The notes: a model not told the origin generated them from the letters alone. Numbered from the stretch's first letter, positions 1-6,810 are shown. The stretch is 12,411 nucleotides of DNA from an uncultured Erysipelotrichaceae bacterium (GCA_902784015.1 CACZTC010000111.1:1-12411), one strand, 5' to 3'. Translations and numbers: made by a program.

Positions 1-477
1 ACGATAATGCTATATTTAGCTTTAGAAAAGATATTTTGATAAGCAATATCTGCTTTAAATGGCTCTCCATCTAGTATTAATATTTCTTCTTTATTACTAC
101 TATCGTCAAATAAAAGCATAAATTCATTTAAATCAGCTTTAGTAACCATATTTTGTTTGATTATTTCAATATCTACATTATGTTCTTCAACTTGTTTAAC
201 AAGAGATAAATAGTCTCTTTGAACAATTAACTGATGATTATCAACCAAATAATCTTTCATAGCCTTAAACAACCGTATTAAAGATTTACTTTGCTCAATC
301 GCAATATCTCCTCTAAGAACCGTCATAAGCATATAAATACCTTGTTCAGTAAAGGCATATGGGAGATATCTTGAACCTCCGCCTTGACCTATGAATAAAG
401 AATTTGGTGAGGTCACATTTTGTGACCTCACCAAAATATCGAGTTTATTTCGTTAAATTAAAACAGAAAACATTATT
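1..477 (-). pseudogene. ORF6N-domain protein, N-terminally truncated and frameshifted, runs off the left edge
   Basis: Read on the minus strand, an open frame from about 452 down to 1 encodes the second half of an ORF6N domain (LVRSQNVTS, then SRYLPYAFTEQG). A helical region and a segment of the GEPFKADIAYQNIFSKAKYS type follow, as is usual in the C-terminal part of such phage and accessory DNA-binding proteins. Just upstream, in another frame (477-448), lies FCFNLTK, which fits the preceding piece of the same domain and ends at a TAA. Four bases separate the two pieces, so a one-base insertion would explain the shift. The first half of the domain, about 50 residues, is absent: a stop occurs at 480-478 and the Nudix gene ends at 502. 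I therefore call it a remnant. The C-terminus lies outside the window. A TTG or GTG at 434-429 could still start a shortened product. Confidence 0.75.
403..435. repeat. perfect 15-bp inverted repeat with 3-base loop
   Basis: Arms TTTGGTGAGGTCACA (403-417) and TGTGACCTCACCAAA (421-435) flank TTT. The repeat sits inside the ORF6N remnant, over the codons for VRSQNVTSP, so part of it is constrained by coding. It is also the first strong hairpin downstream of the Nudix gene in its direction of transcription. There is no U-tract on either side, so a factor-independent terminator is not supported. Confidence 0.7.
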
Positions 478-499
478 TTACAATTACTTATCAATTAAT

Positions 500-880
500 C
501 TAACAAAAGTAAATCTTTATTACTTCTAAATCTGCTGGCAACCACTCTACAGTTAATAGTTCATCATTAGAAAGCCATTTTGACGATTCATGTTCAAGCA
601 AAGTAATATTATCTTCTACTAGTGCACAAATATAAGTATGCATTATTAGATGGAAATTAGGATAATCATATTCAATAGTACATAGATATTCATTAACTTT
701 AATATCTGTATCTAGTTCTTCTTTGATTTCTCTAATTAAAGCTTTTTCTTTTGATTCACCTTCTTCTATTTTGCCTCCAGGGAATTCCCACCAGCCTTTA
801 TATTCGCCATGTCCTCGTTGAGTCGCAAAATAATATCCATCTTTTTCTATGATAGCTGCTACCACTTCAATATTTCTCAT
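500..880 (-). CDS. MutT-type Nudix hydrolase ((deoxy)nucleoside triphosphate pyrophosphohydrolase)
   Basis: This 126-aa protein is the full length of a small Nudix enzyme. Such enzymes hydrolyse (d)NTPs, often oxidised or minor ones such as 8-oxo-dGTP, to the monophosphate and pyrophosphate in the cytoplasm with Mg2+ or Mn2+. The Nudix box is visible at residues 36-58: G36, E42, then R50-E51-I-K-E54-E55. The usual late Gly is Asp57, which is common in the MutT/NudG-like branch. The start IEVVAAII, the motif GWWEFPGGKIEEGE and the end EWLPADLEVI also fit that branch. The gene lies 30 bp after the DUF2075 helicase gene on the same strand, with only a weak ribosome site (GAAGAAAT), so it is probably co-transcribed. 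It may be housecleaning or a partner in defence. Family call is firm; substrate is unknown. Confidence 0.9.
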   Translation of the reverse strand: MRNIEVVAAIIEKDGYYFATQRGHGEYKGWWEFPGGKIEEGESKEKALIREIKEELDTDIKVNEYLCTIEYDYPNFHLIMHTYICALVEDNITLLEHESSKWLSNDELLTVEWLPADLEVIKIYFC

Positions 881-910
881 AAATTATATTTCTTCAATTC
901 CTAAACTTTT

Positions 911-3025
911 TCAATATTCATATGTACCATCATAATATTCAGGTATACGTGTACTATCTTCCCAATATCCGCTTGATGTCTTTTCTTTATTACCTTCAGG
1001 TACACATATAATCATGCCAACCCTAGCTCTAGTTAGTAAAACCCTATATGCATTCAACATATATTTTATAAGATCTTGTTTACTCTCACTTGTTGGCGTT
1101 TGTTCTTTCCACTTAGATTTACTATCAAATCTATAATAATGCCAAGCTCCATTTTCATATCTCATATCCGCATCCCAAAGAATGCATGTATAGTCTAATT
1201 CTAACCCTTGTACTTGTATTTCTGTTGCAGCATCTTCAAGATAATTAGATGACCTGACATCTGTTTTATCTTCTAAAAACCAATGTACAGCATTATCATC
1301 ACCACTATTTAATACATGTATTCCAAGAGGCTTATATCTAGCAGCTTCTTTACTCATTAATACACCAGTTCTTTCGCTTCCTCTGACTTTATCATGTAGC
1401 CATCTTTTAGCTTTATCTATATCTCTAGTTAATATAATTGGATAGTTATCTTTTATTTCATTATAGAGAGTACTTGCTTTTTCTTTGTCTAATTCAAGTA
1501 AAGAATGCACAAATGCTGATAGTTTTTCTGCTCTATAAGAGCGTAATGAAACTCCTAAATGTAGGCTTTCTGAATAAATGACATTTTTATTCTCTTTTAA
1601 AAGCTCATTAACCATTCCTTCTGCATATTCTGGTTCCGTCAATTCTGGTGATATATAGACTTTCCAATGTGTAAATATCTCATTTAGTGATTTAATCCAT
1701 TCAGTAATACCTGCTTCTCCAGTATTTATTTCTTGCCCTCCGCCAACTAAACATATAATAGTTGCCCAATCTTCTCTTTGATCTAAAGACCAAATAAGGA
1801 AAGAAGCTTCTGACATAGGAAAATTAGGTACTTTTAATTTATTACCATAAGTACCGCCTCTTTTTAAATAGTCAGCTAATCTTTTATGTGTCCACGAGCG
1901 CTGTGCTTCATCAAATATAGCTACATGTTCAACTTCACCATAACCAGCTTCTTCTAATTTAATAGCTTTTTCTGGATCTATTTCAAGAATTCCATTTTCA
2001 ACAGGATTCTTTATTTTCGCAAGCATATTATCACGATAGCGATGGATGATTTGAATAAACTTTTTTACTTCTCTTCTAGAATCTGTTATTTTCTTATTTT
2101 CGCCTCTTGCTTTACACTTTTCAAAATTATCCTTCGCAAGCGCTTCATTTAATACTGCAACCAATGGACCATTACCAGAAAGATAAACTGCTCCTTCATC
2201 CTCAATTGGTTTATCAGAATCTTGATAAGTTTGTTTAACTGCTACATCTAAGCCAACAAGCGTCTTACCAGCTCCTGGTACCCCAGTCACAAAACATATA
2301 CTCTTTTCTTTATTTTCTTTACTTTTTTGAATGATATCTAAAATATAGGTAATTGTTCTATCAGTTGTAACTTTATCAGCTTCATGTCTAGTTATATCTT
2401 CAACAGAATGGTTCTCATATAATGCTCTAGCAGCCTCTATAATAGTTGGCGTTGGTGCATATGGACTAATAACCCAATTTGGATCAATTGGTTTCTCATT
2501 AGGATAATGTTTTATTACTTCATCTATTAATTCATTTAATTGTTTTTCACCTGTTATTAAAGGATTTACTACTCTATCATCATAAACAGATGATTGAATA
2601 AAGGATGAGCGTGTTTTGTGTTTTGTTGCTACTAATATAGGTACAATTAATGCCTCTTGACTAAACCTATGGAAGTTTTTTAAATCAAGAGCATAATCTA
2701 ATACTTGATCTAGATCACTTTCTAATATATTAGATTCGCCTACTTTAAATTCCAAACAAAAGATTATTCCTTTTATTAATAAAACTACATCTATTCGTTT
2801 TCCAAGCCTAGGTATATCATATTCAAAAATTATTTGGCCTTCATTTGTTGATAATAAACAAAGTTCCTTTTGAAGTATCTCTATTTCACCCACCCATGCA
2901 TCTCTAGTTGTAGTAAGAGCATCCCCATGGTAACGATCGCATAAAATTCCTAATAAGTATTCTTTTTCATTACTTATAAATATATTGATATTACTGTTAT
3001 ATAGGCATCTAGAGCTATTATTCAT
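911..3025 (-). CDS. PD-(D/E)XK-like nuclease fused to DUF2075 (Schlafen group 3-like) DNA/RNA helicase
   Basis: This 704-aa protein has two parts. Residues about 40-150 look like a PD-(D/E)XK nuclease core: E68, then D79 in KRIDVVLLI and E92-F-K94 in CLEFK. Residues about 240-690 form a superfamily 1-type helicase of the DUF2075 family: Walker A GVPGAGKT at 248-255, Walker B VAIFDEAQR at 368-376 (D372, E373), a motif III-like LVGGGQEI at 426-433, a motif V-like EIQVQGLELDYTCILWD at 602-618, and a motif VI-like RVLLTRARVGMIICVP at 661-676. ATP-driven DNA or RNA remodelling with cleavage is the likely activity. Such proteins occur in accessory and defence regions. No Shine-Dalgarno precedes the ATG; an extended -10 lies only about 14 bases upstream, which suggests a nearly leaderless message. 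A Nudix gene follows and a Fic gene is divergent. The helicase call is firm; the nuclease call is good; the biological role is inferred. Confidence 0.85.
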   Translation of the reverse strand: MNNSSRCLYNSNINIFISNEKEYLLGILCDRYHGDALTTTRDAWVGEIEILQKELCLLSTNEGQIIFEYDIPRLGKRIDVVLLIKGIIFCLEFKVGESNILESDLDQVLDYALDLKNFHRFSQEALIVPILVATKHKTRSSFIQSSVYDDRVVNPLITGEKQLNELIDEVIKHYPNEKPIDPNWVISPYAPTPTIIEAARALYENHSVEDITRHEADKVTTDRTITYILDIIQKSKENKEKSICFVTGVPGAGKTLVGLDVAVKQTYQDSDKPIEDEGAVYLSGNGPLVAVLNEALAKDNFEKCKARGENKKITDSRREVKKFIQIIHRYRDNMLAKIKNPVENGILEIDPEKAIKLEEAGYGEVEHVAIFDEAQRSWTHKRLADYLKRGGTYGNKLKVPNFPMSEASFLIWSLDQREDWATIICLVGGGQEINTGEAGITEWIKSLNEIFTHWKVYISPELTEPEYAEGMVNELLKENKNVIYSESLHLGVSLRSYRAEKLSAFVHSLLELDKEKASTLYNEIKDNYPIILTRDIDKAKRWLHDKVRGSERTGVLMSKEAARYKPLGIHVLNSGDDNAVHWFLEDKTDVRSSNYLEDAATEIQVQGLELDYTCILWDADMRYENGAWHYYRFDSKSKWKEQTPTSESKQDLIKYMLNAYRVLLTRARVGMIICVPEGNKEKTSSGYWEDSTRIPEYYDGTYEY

Positions 3026-3038
3026 AGGATATAGATCA

Positions 3039-3047
3039 ATTGTAGCA
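3039..3047 (-). promoter_or_regulatory. extended -10 promoter of the DUF2075-Nudix operon
   Basis: On the minus strand TGCTACAAT reads as an extended -10 (TGN plus TACAAT). No good -35 stands 16-18 bases upstream, as is usual for extended -10 promoters. Transcription would start near 3032, only about 7 bases before the ATG at 3025, which has no ribosome binding site. This is a sequence match only. Confidence 0.45.
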
Positions 3048-3137
3048 CAACCTATTTAAACTCTAATTCATTATCAATCAATCTCATTAATACTAGATAC
3101 TCTAAATATCAATAGATAAGATAATCAAAGGTAATAA

Positions 3138-3210
3138 TCTCCCAAATCATTTGATTTTCTCCCAAATTATGATACTATTTGGGAGAAAATTACTGGTATT
3201 GGGAGAAAAA
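3138..3210. promoter_or_regulatory. mirror-symmetric array of four TTGGGAGA boxes (candidate operator of the Fic gene)
   Basis: Four copies of TCTCCCAA or its complement TTGGGAGA lie at 3138-3147, 3158-3167, 3177-3186 and 3197-3206. The two left boxes face one way and the two right boxes the other. Start-to-start steps are 20, 19 and 20 bp, and the whole array is symmetric about position 3172. The inner pair forms a perfect 13-bp inverted repeat (3155-3167 and 3177-3189) with a 9-base centre. Box 2 falls in the spacer of the predicted Fic promoter, box 3 over its start site, and box 4 holds the only Shine-Dalgarno-like GGGAG before the Fic start. The likely role is autoregulation, perhaps by the winged helix of Fic itself; this is inference. 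Confidence 0.7.
3151..3178 (+). promoter_or_regulatory. predicted promoter of the Fic gene
   Basis: A TTGATT -35 (3151-3156), a 16-base spacer and a TACTAT -10 (3173-3178) match the consensus at 4 of 6 positions each. Transcription would start near 3185, inside the third GGGAGA box. The same -10 hexamer, TACTAT, is used by the better promoter at 7291-7319. The second operator box fills the spacer, a typical place for repression. Confidence 0.45.
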
Positions 3211-3218
3211 TACAATAA

Positions 3219-4286
3219 ATGAGAACTTTTGATTATACAAAATTAGCAAATATAACCTGGGATAATGAAACAATTTCTTATTTAGCAAAGATTCATGAAT
3301 ACAAAGGTAAACAAGAACTTTTTCTTCGTCAGAAACCGGTAAAACTAAATAGACTCATTGAGATTGCTAAAATACAAAGCACAGAAGCATCTAATGAAAT
3401 TGAAGGAATTATCACCACCGAGGCACGCCTTAAGCAACTTATCAGCAAAAAAACTACACCTCGTAATAGAGATGAAGAAGAGATATTAGGTTATAAAAAT
3501 GTATTAGAAACAATTCATGAAAACTATGAAGCAATCCCAATTAAAAGTAACTATATTCTTCAATTACATAGGGATTTATTAAAATATACAAACCTCTCTT
3601 ATGGAGGAAGATTCAAAACTACTCCAAATGAAATAGATATGGTATTAGCTAATGGAGAAAAAGTTGTTTTGTTTAAACCCCTTGAGCCATATGAAACTCC
3701 TGATGCAATTAATATGATTTGTGAAAAATATGAAGAAGCATTAAACCTTGAGTATGTTGATGAATTAATACTTATCTCATGTTTTATATTAGACTTTTTA
3801 TGCATACATCCATTTAATGATGGCAATGGGAGAATGAGCAGACTATTGACGCTACTTTTACTCTATAGAAGTGGCTATCTTGTTGGACAGTTTATTAGTA
3901 TTGAAAAAGCCATTTCTGATACAAAAGAAGCATATTATGATGCTTTAAAGAAATCTGATAAAGGATGGCATGAAGAAAACAATGATCCACAACCATTTGT
4001 AAAGTATATGCTTAGCATTATACTTTCGTCTTATCGTGAATTTGAAAATAGACTTAATATTGTCGAAAAAGTAGGTATCAAAAGTAATTCATATGACATA
4101 GTAAAAACATGTGTACTTGATAGAATAGGAAAATTCTCTAAACAAGATATTTTGATTCTATGCCCTAGCTTAGGCAGTTCTTCTGTTGAAGCAGCATTAA
4201 AAAAACTAGTTCAAGAAGGCATTATTGTACGAATTGGTGTTGGAAGAAGCACAAAGTATGTAAGAGGAGATAGCATTAATGAATAA
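3219..4286 (+). CDS. class II Fic-domain AMP-transferase with N-terminal inhibitory helix and C-terminal winged helix
   Basis: This 355-aa protein is full length for the Fic_N/Fic/HTH type. Fic enzymes usually transfer AMP from ATP to a hydroxyl side chain of a target protein. Three parts are visible. The N-terminal region (about 1-85) carries the inhibitory motif [S/T]xxxE[G/N] as S58-N-E-I-E62-G63. The intact active-site loop HPFNDGNGRMSR is at 197-208 (H197 catalytic, D201, N203, R205, R208). A winged-helix-like tail covers about 288-348. The ATG follows a GGGAG 13 bases upstream, longer than ideal, and that GGGAG is the fourth box of the operator array. The gene diverges from the DUF2075-Nudix operon. 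All key residues are present, so it should be active but self-inhibited. The target is unknown. No separate antitoxin is needed or seen. Confidence 0.93.
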   Translation: MRTFDYTKLANITWDNETISYLAKIHEYKGKQELFLRQKPVKLNRLIEIAKIQSTEASNEIEGIITTEARLKQLISKKTTPRNRDEEEILGYKNVLETIHENYEAIPIKSNYILQLHRDLLKYTNLSYGGRFKTTPNEIDMVLANGEKVVLFKPLEPYETPDAINMICEKYEEALNLEYVDELILISCFILDFLCIHPFNDGNGRMSRLLTLLLLYRSGYLVGQFISIEKAISDTKEAYYDALKKSDKGWHEENNDPQPFVKYMLSIILSSYREFENRLNIVEKVGIKSNSYDIVKTCVLDRIGKFSKQDILILCPSLGSSSVEAALKKLVQEGIIVRIGVGRSTKYVRGDSINE

Positions 4287-4289
4287 TAG

Positions 4290-4314
4290 GGTTTCATTTC
4301 CCAACAATGAAACC
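4290..4314. terminator. hairpin between the converging Fic and small-gene transcripts
   Basis: A perfect 9-bp inverted repeat, GGTTTCATT and AATGAAACC with a 7-base loop, begins 4 bases after the Fic stop codon. Neither strand has a clear U-tract after it, so it may stabilise the 3' end or be a weak bidirectional terminator. A second, weaker GCC/GGC stem followed by TTTTT lies at about 4330-4348. Confidence 0.4.
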
Positions 4315-4355
4315 AAAAGAGCAATAATGCCCATAAATAAAGGCTTTTTGAAGAT

Positions 4356-4553
4356 TTAGAGCTCAAATTTAACACAAATTATATCAAAATTATCTTTTGC
4401 AGATTCCCAAATTGATCGCGTAGACTGAATATGATTTTCCAATTCATCATTAGTTAATGACTTACAGTATTCTCTTCTAGGATTCGGAATTTTGCTAATT
4501 TGTCTATCTATTCGTAATAGATCCGATTGCCAAGTGTTGCTTTGAGCATTCAT
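4356..4553 (-). CDS. small hypothetical protein, 65 aa
   Basis: I do not recognise this protein. The chosen ATG at 4553 is the eleventh codon of a slightly longer open frame. It is preferred because GAGAGGA stands 6-8 bases before it, while the upstream ATG at 4583 has no ribosome site. The product starts MNAQSNTWQSDLLRID, is polar and mostly helix-like, has no membrane segment, and carries a single Cys near the end (IICVKFEL). It is the last of four tightly spaced small genes on this strand and lies 33 bases after the stop of the small membrane-protein gene. It probably shares their transcript. The good ribosome site and natural amino-acid mix argue that it is real. Confidence 0.55.
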   Translation of the reverse strand: MNAQSNTWQSDLLRIDRQISKIPNPRREYCKSLTNDELENHIQSTRSIWESAKDNFDIICVKFEL

Positions 4554-4586
4554 GCGGATATCCTCTCGTTTTTGAAGCAACATATC

Positions 4587-4745
4587 TTATGTTTCATTAC
4601 TGCCGTATCCCTTTTTAACAAGAAATGCAGCAATGGCAATCAATGTTCCAACAGATGCTGTACCAATTATTGCTTTTTTATGCTTTACAATAAACTCCTT
4701 TGTTTTTTCTTTAAAATTTAATTATTTGTTTCTTTCTTTATCCAT
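4587..4745 (-). pseudogene. small single-span membrane protein interrupted by an in-frame TAA
   Basis: From the ATG at 4745 the frame reads MDKERNK, then TAA (4724-4722), then LNFKEKTKEFIVKHKK, then a hydrophobic stretch AIIGTASVGTLIAIAAFLV and KKGYGSNET before the real stop at 4587-4589. A single change (for example CAA to TAA) would explain the break, because both sides are in the same frame. The restored product would be 52 residues with one membrane helix flanked by lysines, possibly a holin-like or membrane-anchor peptide, though nothing proves that. It begins 11 bases after the stop of the 83-aa gene, so it was part of the same operon. No plausible start codon was found just after the TAA. 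Confidence 0.5.
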
Positions 4746-4756
4746 GCAAATCTACT

Positions 4757-5008
4757 TCACTTTTTTCCCTCTGTAAGGTCGATTCCCCATTCAGCAAGTA
4801 TTTTCTCAGCTTCTTCAGAACTTATATCGTTCAATCTATCCCAACATCCTTGTCCTAAAAAGATTGCCCTTCCATACATATCATTCTTGCTATCAAGAAC
4901 ACTTTCCCAAACCAAATCAGATTTTCTCATCAACATAGGAAGTCCATTTTTGTCGTGTCTTACTAAGACCTCACGTTCTTGATCATATTCATAGCTATAT
5001 TTTGGCAT
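4757..5008 (-). CDS. small hypothetical protein, 83 aa
   Basis: I cannot assign a family. The protein is soluble and acidic towards the end, has Trp residues at three places, and contains DMYGRAIFLGQGCWDRLNDI in its middle, which could be the conserved core. The AAGGGGAT ribosome site lies 9 bases before the ATG, inside the end of the preceding 54-aa gene, and the start codon follows that gene's stop after only 3 bases. The two are therefore translationally coupled. The small membrane-protein gene follows 11 bases downstream. This layout is typical of plasmid, phage or integrative-element cargo operons. Confidence 0.7.
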   Translation of the reverse strand: MPKYSYEYDQEREVLVRHDKNGLPMLMRKSDLVWESVLDSKNDMYGRAIFLGQGCWDRLNDISSEEAEKILAEWGIDLTEGKK

Positions 5009-5011
5009 TGA

Positions 5012-5176
5012 TTATTTATCCCCTTTAGTCATAGTATCTTTTAATAAATTGATTGTTTCTTGTATTAAGATATCATTGCTTAAAACAGCTCTTTGTTGCT
5101 TAATTTGAAATGAATATTCTTCTATTTCAGATTTTGCTTTTTTAATCTTCTTCATATCTATCTTTTTCTTTTCCAT
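5012..5176 (-). CDS. small hypothetical protein, 54 aa, first gene of a four-gene small-protein operon
   Basis: This short gene begins MEKKKIDMKKIKKAKSEIEE and continues with a Gln/Lys-rich helical stretch to the TAA at 5012-5014. It has a textbook AGGAG ribosome site 7 bases before the ATG, and its stop is 3 bases before the start of the 83-aa gene. The sequence is strongly basic at the start, lacks a membrane segment and is predicted helical, possibly a coiled coil. I do not recognise it. A weak promoter (TTATAA, 18 bases, TAAAAT) may lie at about 5205-5236. The ribosome site and coupling make it a real gene even though it is short. Confidence 0.7.
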   Translation of the reverse strand: MEKKKIDMKKIKKAKSEIEEYSFQIKQQRAVLSNDILIQETINLLKDTMTKGDK

Positions 5177-5501
5177 ATTCAACTCCTGTTCATTAATTTA
5201 TTTCTAACAATATTTTATCATTTACTAATAAATGTTTATAAGAACGATTCTGCAATAATTCTTTTGCTAATAGTTTTATTTGGCAATGAATATATATGTT
5301 CCTATAATTACATATTCCAAGTGAATGGATATACGCTCTACAGGGATGCAACGTAAAAGCAATAGCTTGATCAATACACTAAAAAGAGTGGAGAAGGCAG
5401 ATTCTAATGAATCTGTTTTTCTTATCCTTCCCCACTTCTTTTTTAGGCATTGTAATAGAAATAATTCCTGGGTGAATGCGTTAGCAGAGGGCAAAGCCCT
5501 A
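5177..5501. other. 325-bp intergenic region with hairpins, no convincing gene
   Basis: No open frame here has a ribosome site and a protein-like sequence. A long imperfect stem covers 5381-5444: AAAAAG-AGTGGAGAAGG pairs with CCTTCCCCACTTCTTTTT, enclosing a perfect 7-bp hairpin CAGATTC-TAAT-GAATCTG (5398-5415) that is followed by TTTTT on the plus strand. A second small hairpin, AGGGC-AAA-GCCCT (5488-5500), lies directly behind the nuclease stop codon. The region probably holds terminators for both sides and could hide a small RNA. Confidence 0.5.
5488..5500 (-). terminator. short hairpin just after the nuclease gene
   Basis: AGGGC-AAA-GCCCT forms a 5-bp GC-rich stem starting one base after the stop codon of the nuclease gene. 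On the minus strand no U-run follows. On the plus strand TATTATTCTTTT follows. It is a possible weak terminator or transcript end. Confidence 0.35.
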
Positions 5502-6758
5502 TTATTCTTTTATATGTAAATCATAAATACAAAACGCAATTTTCATATCACATTTATTATTTGAATTATATGCTGTAAAAGTCCATAAATTAGGGTAAAC
5601 TCTTTCGACGCTCTTATAGTTATTCATTAAATAAGAATTAGTTTCTTCTATTATTTTACTAAAGTCTTTATTATCCTTGTTAAAAAATATCAAGGCATTC
5701 TTATTATCTTTGTAAAGTGTATAACCCATTAGCTGCTCTAACGCCGTTTTAATACTTTTAATACCTTTCCAAATTTTACATTCTCCAACAAAAGCAGCCT
5801 TATTTTGCGTTTGAATTAAAATATCTGTTTTTCCATCACCTCTAAATGTTTCACCAGATACTTGATCTTCATAATGAGACTCTAATGTTGCAATAATAAA
5901 GTTTCTAAGATCTTCCTCTTTTATGCTATTAAATGTATTTGGCGTTTTTTCCATTGCAGAACAACAGGTATGGATAATTCTCAATATTTCGTTGTAGTCA
6001 TTTTCTGATAAATACATCTCTTTGCTAGTTTTATCTTTTTTTGGTAACAATAAATTCTTTTTCCCCTTTGCTTTAATTTTAATTGGGATAATTGTCGGTG
6101 CAGAATTCTTTTTATTCAATGGAATTTGCAAAGATTCTTTTACTTTATTTAATCCTTCTGCATCTTTTAGTCTATTTTTAAGATTATTCTCTATATAATT
6201 AGGAAGCACTCTATTGTACTCATCTATATCTTGATTTGCATAGTCAATATGCGTTTGTATATGTTCCAACTTTTGATTAATCAATTTTTCAATGTATTCA
6301 CTTTTATTTTCTTGTCTATCAAGAGTTGATTGAGGAATTTCAACGGAATACGTTATCCATCCATATTCATCATCTCTATTTGGATTTATCATATCTACAA
6401 CAGGAAAATCATATGTACTTGTTGATGGAATATAATTAAAAACACCAAATTCCCCGTCATAATAAATAGATTGAGTTATTTTATAACCAGGAATCTCATA
6501 AAAAGGGAGTTCATTTGGAAATAAGTGTTTATCTGGATTATCTTTTCTTATAACGCACAAATTAGCACTAAGTGTATTTCGGCTTTCATGCAACAGTTTT
6601 AAATACTCAAGATGGCCTTTTTCATAGTAATATTCTTTCATATCAGCCATACTATTATTTATTATATCTTCATCAGATATTTTTGATATTTCATCAATCA
6701 AAAAGGATAGTCTCCTTTTTAAATATTCTGATAAATACTTTTGATCAAATATTTTCAT
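5502..6758 (-). CDS. PD-(D/E)XK nuclease-like protein (Mrr-type core at C-terminus)
   Basis: This 418-aa protein carries a nuclease core near its end: GDGKTDILIQ at 307-316 supplies D312, and GECKIWKG at 325-332 supplies E326 and K328. E282 is a candidate for the upstream acidic residue, and Q342/Y346 in EQLMGY resemble the conserved Gln and Tyr seen in Mrr-type enzymes. The first 240 residues are unassigned. They include a helical N-terminus and a mixed segment at about 85-140, perhaps for target recognition or regulation. A GAGGA ribosome site lies 5 bases before the ATG. The gene is 52 bp downstream of an XRE regulator and is almost surely controlled by it. The likely role is cleavage of foreign or modified DNA, as in type IV-like restriction, but that is inference. 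The fold call is good; the substrate is unknown. Confidence 0.8.
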   Translation of the reverse strand: MKIFDQKYLSEYLKRRLSFLIDEISKISDEDIINNSMADMKEYYYEKGHLEYLKLLHESRNTLSANLCVIRKDNPDKHLFPNELPFYEIPGYKITQSIYYDGEFGVFNYIPSTSTYDFPVVDMINPNRDDEYGWITYSVEIPQSTLDRQENKSEYIEKLINQKLEHIQTHIDYANQDIDEYNRVLPNYIENNLKNRLKDAEGLNKVKESLQIPLNKKNSAPTIIPIKIKAKGKKNLLLPKKDKTSKEMYLSENDYNEILRIIHTCCSAMEKTPNTFNSIKEEDLRNFIIATLESHYEDQVSGETFRGDGKTDILIQTQNKAAFVGECKIWKGIKSIKTALEQLMGYTLYKDNKNALIFFNKDNKDFSKIIEETNSYLMNNYKSVERVYPNLWTFTAYNSNNKCDMKIAFCIYDLHIKE

Positions 6759-6810
6759 ATAGTCCTCAATTATATCTATCTTTCCATTGTTAATAAATTA
6801 AAAAGAAATA

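Noticed and set aside
3138..3210. The GGGAGA boxes as a CRISPR-like or transposon repeat
   Set aside because: There are only four short boxes, in inverted order and placed over a promoter. There are no spacer-like units and no terminal repeats with a transposase.
3219..4286. Fic as a toxin with a separate antitoxin gene
   Set aside because: The inhibitory motif S58-xxx-E62-G63 is within the same protein (class II), and no small antitoxin gene overlaps the start.
4527..4721. Plus-strand frame opposite the small membrane-protein gene
   Set aside because: It is the complement of the small-gene operon, with no ribosome site and a Cys/Phe-rich composition typical of an antisense reading.
4722..4724. 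TAA within the small membrane-protein gene as a recoded or read-through codon
   Set aside because: TAA is not used for selenocysteine or pyrrolysine, and no supporting structure was seen. A point mutation is simpler.
5276..5494. 72-codon minus-strand frame in the same gap
   Set aside because: It has no ribosome site, an unlikely composition, and reads through both hairpins.
5325..5519. 64-codon plus-strand frame across the gap after the nuclease gene
   Set aside because: It has no ribosome site, runs over the long hairpin and overlaps the end of the nuclease gene. The protein-like look of its end (NNSWVNALAEGKALLF) was noted but is not enough.
6572..6793. Plus-strand frame over the start of the nuclease gene
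   Set aside because: It is antisense to a well-supported gene and lacks a ribosome site.
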